A stretch of 5,141 nucleotides of DNA from an uncultured Clostridium sp. (GTDB lineage: Bacteria > Bacillota > Clostridia > Clostridiales > Clostridiaceae), in assembly GCF_937920395.1 (NCBI RefSeq), contig NZ_CALEVF010000101.1, forward strand, positions 1 to 5,141, read 5' to 3'. The notes under the pieces were generated by a model that saw nothing but the letters and a program-made list of their open reading frames with translations, had not been told where the DNA came from and made no database searches. Shown one piece after another: positions 1 to 5,141 of this stretch. The stretch's first letter is position 1, and every line of letters starts with the position of its first letter. Position numbers and translations under genes: made by a program.

Positions 1-1025
1 AACTAAATTCTTTGACAGGTGCATTTTCAGCTGGTAATAGTGTATATCTTCAGGGCGGACATCATGAATTTGTTTTTGGAAATCCTGATGAGCAAGTTGT
101 AATTAAAAAACTACGTAAAATTGCAAGTGCTATGGAAATGGTTAAAAAGCTAAATAATCTTATAATTGGAGTTGTGGGATCTCAACCAGCAGGGTTCGGA
201 TTTGGTGCAGTAGATGAAGCAAAACTTGCTGGAACTCTTGGAACTAGAATTGCTCAAATTGAGGCATCCGGGATAATGAGTAAAGCTACTGCATTAAGTG
301 TTGAAGAAATTGCACCGGCACTTAAAGAATTGAAAAGTCGTACGAAAGGCTGGGAAGCAATGCCAGCAGAAAATTTAGAGAAATATGCACGCTTAAGTAC
401 AGCTTATAAATTATTTGTAAAAGAATCTGGAGCTGGAGCAATAGCTTCTCGTTGTTGGCCAGATTTCTTTGTTGGATTTGGTGCACCTGTTTGTGCAGTA
501 CTTTCCATGCTAAATGATAATGGAATTGCATCTTCTTGTGAAACAGATATAGGTGGAGCTATAAGTATGTTTATAGGTGCTGGGCTTACTGGCGAAGCTA
601 CTTACTTTGGAGATCCTGTAGCAATTGACGAAAAATGTGACAGTATTGTTTATTGGCATTGTGGAGCTGGAGCAAGTTGCCTTGCAAGTAAGAGTGAGGG
701 AGCAAAATTAGGGGTACATCCAAATCGTCAAATTGGACCAACTATGGAATTTGGATTAAAAGGTGGTCCCGTTACAGTTTTACGTTTAGGAAAAGATAAA
801 GATGGCTTCCGCATGTTCATTTATAAAGGAGAAGCATTAGATGAACCACAAAAATTCTTCGGTACTTCGGTAACTGTTAAGCCGGAAGGTGGAAATGCTG
901 CAAGTAAAGTGGCACAGTTCGTAAAGGATGGTTGGGAACCACATTTTGTTGTTGCATATGGTGATGTGATAGAAGAAGTTAAAACTATGTGCGGATTCCT
1001 GGGCATAAAAGTTTGGGAATATTAA
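1..1025 (+). CDS. FucI/AraA-type sugar isomerase, probable sulfoquinovose isomerase (5' partial)
   Basis: The frame is open to the window edge (codons from base 3), so the true start lies upstream; the TTG at 12 is not a credible start. About 340 residues are visible; related isomerases are typically about 450-600, so the N-terminal part is missing. Counting the TTG codon as residue 1, residues 53-90 carry the family pattern (PAGF, then DEAKL and a short fGt/I strand), and the C-terminal half has the metal-site signatures: CETDIGG with E177, FGDP with D201, and EPHFVVAYGD with H311. These correspond to the Glu/Asp/His Mn2+ ligands known in E. coli L-fucose isomerase. Family members interconvert aldoses and ketoses in the cytoplasm. 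A FucI-like isomerase acts as SQ isomerase (called SqvD or SftI) in Gram-positive sulfoglycolysis. The SQ to sulfofructose role here is inferred from the downstream sulfoquinovosidase, as nothing visible in the residues proves the substrate. Seven of eight arginines use CGT/CGC, unlike the downstream genes. Family assignment is strong; substrate is moderate. Confidence 0.75.
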   Translation, partial: LNSLTGAFSAGNSVYLQGGHHEFVFGNPDEQVVIKKLRKIASAMEMVKKLNNLIIGVVGSQPAGFGFGAVDEAKLAGTLGTRIAQIEASGIMSKATALSVEEIAPALKELKSRTKGWEAMPAENLEKYARLSTAYKLFVKESGAGAIASRCWPDFFVGFGAPVCAVLSMLNDNGIASSCETDIGGAISMFIGAGLTGEATYFGDPVAIDEKCDSIVYWHCGAGASCLASKSEGAKLGVHPNRQIGPTMEFGLKGGPVTVLRLGKDKDGFRMFIYKGEALDEPQKFFGTSVTVKPEGGNAASKVAQFVKDGWEPHFVVAYGDVIEEVKTMCGFLGIKVWEY

Positions 1026-1051
1026 GAGTAATTTAAATCAAATTGTATATA

Positions 1052-1060
1052 AGGGAGAGG
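1052..1060 (+). promoter_or_regulatory. Ribosome binding site of the DUF4867 gene
   Basis: The purine run AGGGAGAGG lies a few bases before the ATG at 1067. It decides the start: the in-frame TTG at 1043 lies upstream of this site and has no comparable purine run in front of it. Confidence 0.8.
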
Positions 1061-1066
1061 AATATA

Positions 1067-1735
1067 ATGAATTTAAAAGAACTTATAAAAATTAATGATC
1101 ATATAGAAATAAAAGATATTCATAATGATGCTTTTGTAAAGTATGGTAAAATATTAGAAGATTACAATTTTGATGAATTGATACAATACATGGAAAAAGA
1201 AACAGTTATATCAGCGAGTGGGAATACTTATATAGCTTCAGTTAATGAAATGGAAAAAACTAAAGTAAGAGAAAGATTAGAAAATGAATTTTATGGTGAA
1301 ATGCCAATAGAAATAGGATATTGTAACGGCCCAAATTCAACTTTAAATGGACTGGAATATCATATTGGCAGTGAAATAGACGTAGCTGTTACAGATATGG
1401 TATTGCTTCTTGGAGTACTTCAAGATGTAAAGCAAAACAAATATGATGCTAGCAAAGTCGAAGCGTTCTTTGTGAAAAAAGGAACGGCTATACAAATATA
1501 TGAGACAACACTTCATTTTGGACCTTGTAAGGTAGAAGAAGAAGGATTCAAATGTATAGTAATATTACCTAAAGGAACTAATGAGCCTTTAAAATCAGAT
1601 ATATCAAAATATAAGGATGTACTTTTATTTGCAAGAAATAAATGGCTATTAGCACACCCTGATAGAAAGCCTCTAATGGAAAAAGGAGCCTATGCTGGAA
1701 TAGTTGGTGAAAATATTGAAATAAAGATTAAATAG
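1067..1735 (+). CDS. DUF4867 family protein, possible small-molecule or sugar-binding cupin-like accessory enzyme
   Basis: This is a complete 222-residue protein starting at ATG 1067, preceded by a good ribosome binding site. I recognise the DUF4867 family from its conserved blocks: MPIEIGYCNGPN (79-90), GLEYHIGSE (95-103), AVTDMVLLLG (107-116), EAFFVKKGT (132-140), LHFGPC (149-154) and a C-terminal NKWLLAHPDR...GAYAGIVGENI region (191-217). No signal peptide or membrane segment is apparent, so it should be cytoplasmic. The pattern of short beta strands with H99, E103 and H150 resembles a cupin-type metal site, but that is an inference from spacing, not a demonstrated fold. The biochemical function is not known to me. 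It sits 41 bases after the isomerase and before the glycosidase, so it should act on the same sugar. Candidate roles are SQ or sulfofructose anomerisation (E. coli uses the unrelated mutarotase YihR), ring-opening, or partnership with the isomerase. Family call is confident; role is unknown. Confidence 0.8.
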   Translation: MNLKELIKINDHIEIKDIHNDAFVKYGKILEDYNFDELIQYMEKETVISASGNTYIASVNEMEKTKVRERLENEFYGEMPIEIGYCNGPNSTLNGLEYHIGSEIDVAVTDMVLLLGVLQDVKQNKYDASKVEAFFVKKGTAIQIYETTLHFGPCKVEEEGFKCIVILPKGTNEPLKSDISKYKDVLLFARNKWLLAHPDRKPLMEKGAYAGIVGENIEIKIK

Positions 1736-1792
1736 TGATTTGATAGAGAGTGGCACAAATTATAGGTAGAAGCTTTGGAAATATAGAAAACA

Positions 1793-1798
1793 GGGAGG
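1793..1798 (+). promoter_or_regulatory. Ribosome binding site of the sulfoquinovosidase gene
   Basis: GGGAGG, within a longer AGGGAGGT match to the anti-Shine-Dalgarno sequence, lies 5 bases before the ATG at 1804. It decides the start against the in-frame GTG at 1750, which would add 18 residues not typical of the family. Confidence 0.85.
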
Positions 1799-1803
1799 TA
1801 ATT

Positions 1804-3822
1804 ATGAAACTTGTTCAGAGAAAAAATGGGTTTAGCATTCTTGTTAATGGAAAGGAAATAATTGAACATAGTATTGAAAATCCATGCATATATGTGGGAA
1901 AAGGGAAAGGTAGCTATGATATGTTTCGCGGAAATTTTAAAGTTAAAGATTATATCTGCGAAAAAATAGCTTTAAACGATTTTGAGATATTAGTAGAAAA
2001 TAGTGGAGTAATAGTTACTTTTTCAAAGGGTGGACTTAATGTTATAAAGGCATTATTTATAGAAGAAGACGGAAGAACTGTTGTAAAATTTTTAGAAAAT
2101 CCAAATAATTTTAATAGATTTTGGCTTAGGTTAAAAGCGGAAAAAGAAGAGCACATATACGGATGTGGAGAACAATTTTCAGATTTTGATTTAAGGGGAA
2201 AAAATTACCCATTATGGACTTCAGAACAAGGTGTTGGAAGAAATAAAAATACTTACACAACATTTATGGCAGAGAGTATGGATCAAGCTGGTGGGGATTA
2301 TTATACTACTTTCTTTCCAGAGCCAACATTTATTTCAACTAGAAAATATTATTGTCACATAAATAACAGTGCTTATATGGATTTTGATTTTGGTCATGAA
2401 AATTTTCATGAACTACAAATATGGGATATGCCAGAAGAAATAATATTTGAGACTGGAGAAACATATCTGGATTTAGTATGCAAATTAACAGCACTACTTG
2501 GAAGACAACCAGAACTCCCTGAATGGGTATACAAAGGAGTATGGCTTGGAATTCAAGGTGGAACTGAAGTAGCACTTAAGAAATTAGAAAATGTTCTAGA
2601 AAAGGGAGTGAAAGTAAGTGGTATATGGGCTCAGGATTGGGAAGGAATAAGAATGACTTCCTTTGGAAAGAGACTTATGTGGAACTGGGTATGGGATAAA
2701 AAATTATATCCAGGGCTTAAAGAGGAAATTAAAAAACTAAGAGAAAGAGGAATAAGAGTTCTTGGATATATAAATCCTTATGTTGCTATTGAGGGCAGTC
2801 TATTTAAAGAAGCTAGTGAAAAAGGGTATTTAGCTAAAAATAAAGAAGGAAAAGATTATTTGGTGGAATTCGGTGAATTTTATGCTGGTGTAGTAGATTT
2901 CACTATACCTAAAGCTTGCGTTTGGTATAAAGAAGTAATTAAAAAGGAAATGATTGAATTTGGGCTTTCGGGATGGATGGCGGATTTTGGAGAATATTTA
3001 CCAACGGATGTTGTTTTAAATAATGGAGTAAGTGCTGAAATAATGCATAATGCATGGCCAGCAATGTGGGCTCAAATAAATAGAGAAGCAATTGAAGAAG
3101 CTGGCAAACTGGACGATGTTACTTTCTTTATGAGAGCAGGAGGTACTGGAAGTCAGAAATATAGCACAATGATGTGGGCAGGAGATCAAAATGTCGATTG
3201 GAGTTTGGATGATGGATTAGCATCTGTAATTCCTGCAGCATTATCGCTTGGAATGACAGGATGTGGACTACATCATAGTGATATCGGTGGATACACTACA
3301 CTATTTGAAATGAAAAGAACAAAAGAATTATTTATGAGATGGGCTGAGATGGCGGCATTTACACCAGTGATGAGAACTCATGAGGGAAATAGACCAGAGG
3401 CTAATTGGCAATTTGATTCAGATGATGACACAATATATCATTTTGCAAAAATGAGTATGGTATATACAACTCTTGCTCCCTATACAAAAGAGCTTGTAAA
3501 AGAAAATTCAAATAAAGGTATACCTGTGCAGAGACCACTATTTATGCACTATGAAAATGATGAGAGATCCTATAGTATTAAATATGAATATTTATATGGA
3601 AGAGATATATTGGTTGCTCCTGTTTATGAACCAGGAAAAACAAAATGGAATGTATACTTACCAGAAGATAAATGGGTACATTTATGGACAGGAAAAGAGT
3701 ATAACGGTGGAGATATAGAAGTTTCAGTACCTCTTGGGCAGCCAGCAGTATTTTACAGAAAGGAATCAGACCATGTAGAACTATTTAAAAAGACAGGGGA
3801 AGTTAAACATATGGGTTTTTAG
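1804..3822 (+). CDS. yihQ: Sulfoquinovosidase, GH31 family (YihQ-like)
   Basis: This is a complete 672-residue protein, close to the 678 residues of E. coli YihQ, with very high similarity from recall through the catalytic (beta/alpha)8 barrel. YihQ-type enzymes are retaining alpha-glycosidases that release sulfoquinovose from sulfoquinovosyl glycerol and related glycosides of the plant sulfolipid. The nucleophile is D394 in WMADFGEYLP (E. coli D405) and the acid/base is D461 in WAGDQNVDW (E. coli D472). All five residues of the QQRWY motif that recognises the sulfonate are present: Q251, Q277 (GIWAQDW), R290 and W293 (GKRLMW) and Y497 (DIGGYTT). Each sits at a constant offset of 11 from the E. 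coli numbering, so specificity for SQ rather than glucose is well supported. An N-terminal beta domain (about 1-240) precedes the barrel, and a C-terminal beta region with GRDILVAPV follows. There is no signal peptide, so it acts in the cytoplasm on imported substrate. It lies 68 bases after the DUF4867 gene, the longest gap in the operon, and 31 bases before the kinase. Arginines are nearly all AGA/AGG. Confidence 0.95.
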   Translation: MKLVQRKNGFSILVNGKEIIEHSIENPCIYVGKGKGSYDMFRGNFKVKDYICEKIALNDFEILVENSGVIVTFSKGGLNVIKALFIEEDGRTVVKFLENPNNFNRFWLRLKAEKEEHIYGCGEQFSDFDLRGKNYPLWTSEQGVGRNKNTYTTFMAESMDQAGGDYYTTFFPEPTFISTRKYYCHINNSAYMDFDFGHENFHELQIWDMPEEIIFETGETYLDLVCKLTALLGRQPELPEWVYKGVWLGIQGGTEVALKKLENVLEKGVKVSGIWAQDWEGIRMTSFGKRLMWNWVWDKKLYPGLKEEIKKLRERGIRVLGYINPYVAIEGSLFKEASEKGYLAKNKEGKDYLVEFGEFYAGVVDFTIPKACVWYKEVIKKEMIEFGLSGWMADFGEYLPTDVVLNNGVSAEIMHNAWPAMWAQINREAIEEAGKLDDVTFFMRAGGTGSQKYSTMMWAGDQNVDWSLDDGLASVIPAALSLGMTGCGLHHSDIGGYTTLFEMKRTKELFMRWAEMAAFTPVMRTHEGNRPEANWQFDSDDDTIYHFAKMSMVYTTLAPYTKELVKENSNKGIPVQRPLFMHYENDERSYSIKYEYLYGRDILVAPVYEPGKTKWNVYLPEDKWVHLWTGKEYNGGDIEVSVPLGQPAVFYRKESDHVELFKKTGEVKHMGF

Positions 3823-3840
3823 TATGTAAAATTAATAAGG

Positions 3841-3847
3841 AAGGAGG
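3841..3847 (+). promoter_or_regulatory. Ribosome binding site of the PFK-type kinase gene
   Basis: AAGGAGG, a near-perfect Shine-Dalgarno sequence, lies 6 bases before the ATG at 3854 and confirms that start. It falls within the 31-base gap after the glycosidase stop, which leaves no room for a separate promoter of normal size plus terminator. Confidence 0.9.
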
Positions 3848-3853
3848 GAAAGC

Positions 3854-5035
3854 ATGAAAAAAATTGCAATAGGTCAAGCGGGAGGACCAACCGCTGTAAT
3901 TAACACTAGTTTAGTAGGTTTTGTAGAAAGTTCCATAAAGAACAATTTACTATATGGTGTGTTAAATGGATATGAAGGTTTAGTAAAAGATAACTTAATA
4001 GAAATTAAAGATGAAACTCTAGACTTAGTAAAAAAACATAAATATATTCCAGGAGCATGTTTAGGTTCAGGGCGTTATCAATTAACAGATGAAAAAATAG
4101 AAATTGCTGTTAATAATTTAAAAAAGAATGATATTAATGCTCTTGTGTTTATTGGAGGAAATGGTACTATGGCGGCACTCCAAAAAATTAAAAATATTGC
4201 TGATGGAATTGGTTATGAGCTTCAAGTTATAGGGATACCTAAAACTGTTGATAACGATTTAGGTATGACAGATCATGCACCTGGATTTGCAAGTGCAGCT
4301 AAATTTGTTGCTTTCTCTGCTAGGGATATAAGTAAAGATTTAGAGGCTATGAAAAATTTTGAACAAGTAAGAATAATTGAAACTATGGGACGTAATGCAG
4401 GATGGTTAGCTGCCGCCAGTGGACTGCTAAAAGAATCTGAAGAGGAAGGTCCTCATATAATTTACTTACCAGAAACAAAATTTCACACCGAAGAATTTTT
4501 GGATGATGTTAAAAGTCTAGTAAAAGAATATGGAACAGCAACAATAGTTGTTAGTGAAGGTATTAAGTTAGATAATGAAAATAACATTCAAAAGGCAGTA
4601 GTAAATGGGCGAGTAGTTTTAGGTGGAGTTTCAAAAAGATTAGAGGATATAGTTAAAGAAAATCTAGGATTCTCTGCCAGAGGAGAAAATTTAGGAATGA
4701 ATCAAAGAAGTTTCTCTTTAGCAACTTCATCTCGAGATAGAATAGAAGCTTATGATGTTGGAAAAAAGGCATCAGAACTAATAGATAACAATGAAACAAA
4801 CGTTATGGTTACTATTCAAAATAGCGATATAAAAGGATATGACTACCATCTAGAGAGTTGCCTTCTTGATAAAGTAACTAGTTTAGGTGAGAAAGCACTT
4901 CCATACGAATTTATTAAGAATCCTCAAAAATATTATGAATGGCTAAGGCCTTTGATTGGAGGTGATCTTTCACCATATCCTTCATTACCTTGCGTAAAAA
5001 CAAATTACGCAAAACAATGTTGTAGATTTAAGTAA
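3854..5035 (+). CDS. PFK-A family phosphofructokinase, probable sulfofructose kinase (SqiK-type)
   Basis: This is a complete 393-residue protein of the PFK-A fold, longer than the ~320-residue bacterial ATP-PFK and close to clostridial PPi-PFK relatives of about 400. Visible motifs are the N-terminal GQAGGPTAVIN loop (7-17), GSGR with R74 (E. coli R72), IGGNGTM (100-106), PKTVDND with catalytic base D133 (129-135), ETMGR (176-180), E235 (E. coli E222) and R276/R285 (E. coli R243/R252). Three points are unusual. Position 104 is Gly, as in ATP-dependent enzymes, while K130 in PKTVDND is the PPi-type residue. The Asp normally before that Gly is N103. The substrate-phosphate histidine (E. coli H249) is M282, and Q171 stands where E. 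coli has R162. PFK-A enzymes phosphorylate C1 of fructose 6-phosphate. Next to a sulfoquinovosidase and before an apparent aldolase, the likely substrate is 6-deoxy-6-sulfofructose, as for SqiK-type kinases of sulfo-EMP2. Phosphoryl donor (ATP favoured) and substrate are inferred. An ordinary fructose 6-phosphate kinase or PPi enzyme remains possible. The C-terminal tail has C380, C389 and C390. Confidence 0.75.
   Translation: MKKIAIGQAGGPTAVINTSLVGFVESSIKNNLLYGVLNGYEGLVKDNLIEIKDETLDLVKKHKYIPGACLGSGRYQLTDEKIEIAVNNLKKNDINALVFIGGNGTMAALQKIKNIADGIGYELQVIGIPKTVDNDLGMTDHAPGFASAAKFVAFSARDISKDLEAMKNFEQVRIIETMGRNAGWLAAASGLLKESEEEGPHIIYLPETKFHTEEFLDDVKSLVKEYGTATIVVSEGIKLDNENNIQKAVVNGRVVLGGVSKRLEDIVKENLGFSARGENLGMNQRSFSLATSSRDRIEAYDVGKKASELIDNNETNVMVTIQNSDIKGYDYHLESCLLDKVTSLGEKALPYEFIKNPQKYYEWLRPLIGGDLSPYPSLPCVKTNYAKQCCRFK
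4990..5012. repeat. Perfect 8-bp inverted repeat with 7-base spacer inside the end of the kinase gene
   Basis: TTGCGTAA at 4990-4997 is matched by its exact reverse complement TTACGCAA at 5005-5012, with AAACAAA between. It lies in coding sequence for the kinase tail (about residues 379-386), roughly 20 bases before the stop. No T-run follows, so it is not a standard intrinsic terminator. It could be an RNA hairpin or chance. Confidence 0.4.
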
Positions 5036-5078
5036 TAATGTGAAGTTATATATTTTAAAAATAAAATTTAAAAGAAAG

Positions 5079-5084
5079 AAAGGA
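5079..5084 (+). promoter_or_regulatory. Ribosome binding site of the right-edge gene
   Basis: AAAGGA lies 10 bases before the ATG at 5095 in otherwise very AT-rich sequence. It is a weaker site than those of the upstream genes but supports a real start at 5095. The gap 5036-5094 shows no GC-rich stem with a T-run, so transcription probably continues. Confidence 0.6.
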
Positions 5085-5094
5085 ATGTGTTAAT

Positions 5095-5141
5095 ATGCCA
5101 TACGTATCAGGTAAAAAATTAATTATGAATGCATGGGAAAA
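5095..5141 (+). CDS. Probable class II (fructose/tagatose-bisphosphate type) aldolase, 3' partial
   Basis: Only 15 full codons plus two bases are in the window, reading MPYVSGKKLIMNAWE. The pattern M-P-x-V-x-x-K-x-L/M, two or three residues, A-x-E/D resembles the N-terminus of class II aldolases of the FbaA/GatY family, whose N-termini often begin MPLV and continue with a K-x-L/M-L helix. No catalytic or zinc-binding residue is in view, so the family is tentative. The place in the operon strengthens it: an aldolase is the enzyme needed directly after a C1 kinase, to split 6-deoxy-6-sulfofructose 1-phosphate into DHAP and sulfolactaldehyde (the SqiA step). A transaldolase or transketolase subunit, as in other sulfoglycolysis variants, cannot be ruled out from 15 residues. 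The gene begins 59 bases after the kinase stop. Confidence 0.5.
   Translation, partial: MPYVSGKKLIMNAWE

Noticed and set aside
12..14. TTG as start codon of the isomerase
   Set aside because: The frame stays open to the window edge and the protein would lack the N-terminal part of the family; there is no ribosome binding site.
1043..1066. TTG at 1043 as start of the DUF4867 gene
   Set aside because: The strong purine-rich site at 1052-1060 lies downstream of it and serves the ATG at 1067.
1740..1766. Promoter-like TTGATA ... TATAGG in the gap before the glycosidase
   Set aside because: The spacer is only 15 bases and the -10 match is poor; such matches are common in AT-rich DNA. An internal promoter here is possible but unsupported.
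1750..1803. GTG at 1750 as start of the glycosidase
   Set aside because: It would add 18 residues not typical of YihQ-like proteins; GGGAGG at 1793-1798 points to ATG 1804.
322..2575. Minus-strand open frames at 322-531, 821-1006, 1950-2156 and 2339-2575
   Set aside because: They lie wholly inside well-recognised + strand genes, have low-complexity translations without family resemblance, and look like antisense shadows.
4990..5012. Inverted repeat as an intrinsic terminator
   Set aside because: It is inside the coding sequence and followed by AACAATG rather than a run of T.
3854..5035. Simple label of PPi-dependent phosphofructokinase
   Set aside because: Overall resemblance and PKTVDND suggest it, but Gly at position 104 instead of Asp argues against PPi as donor, so the call was left as a PFK-A kinase with ATP favoured.
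5052..5067. ATTTTA-4-TAAAAT hairpin after the kinase as a terminator
   Set aside because: The stem is six A/T pairs only, with no G/C and no following T-run; expected by chance in this composition.
1..5141. tRNA, rRNA, CRISPR array, insertion sequence or riboswitch
   Set aside because: Gaps between genes are at most 68 bases, and I saw no direct repeats, transposase fragments or structured RNA signatures in them.

Overview
The window is AT-rich DNA, strongly biased to A/T in third codon positions and with strong purine-rich Shine-Dalgarno sites. This fits a low-GC Firmicute, most likely a Clostridium or close relative. All recognisable genes are on the + strand with gaps of 31 to 68 bases and no convincing terminator between them. 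It therefore reads as the middle of one operon, cut by the window at both ends.

Layout: (1) 1-1025, the C-terminal ~340 residues of a FucI/AraA-type ketol isomerase, probably a sulfoquinovose (SQ) isomerase; (2) 1067-1735, a complete DUF4867 protein of unknown function; (3) 1804-3822, a complete GH31 sulfoquinovosidase (YihQ-like) that keeps both catalytic aspartates and the full QQRWY sulfonate-recognition set; (4) 3854-5035, a complete PFK-A family phosphofructokinase with an unusual active-site combination; (5) 5095-5141, the first 15 codons of a gene whose N-terminus resembles class II (fructose-bisphosphate type) aldolases.

How they fit together (inference anchored on the sulfoquinovosidase): SQ glycosides such as sulfoquinovosyl glycerol, from plant and algal sulfolipid, are hydrolysed to SQ in the cytoplasm. 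The isomerase converts SQ to 6-deoxy-6-sulfofructose (SF), the PFK-type kinase phosphorylates C1, and the downstream aldolase splits the product into DHAP and sulfolactaldehyde. This is the logic of the E. coli sulfo-EMP pathway (YihQ-YihS-YihV-YihT), but every enzyme after the glycosidase comes from a different family. It matches the variant usually called sulfo-EMP2 (SqvD/SqiK/SqiA type). Transport, sulfolactaldehyde reduction or oxidation, sulfonate export and the regulator are not in the window.

The points most worth a second look are the DUF4867 protein lodged between isomerase and glycosidase, the PFK that mixes ATP-type and PPi-type residues and lacks the usual substrate-site histidine, and the contrast in arginine codon use between the isomerase and the glycosidase.
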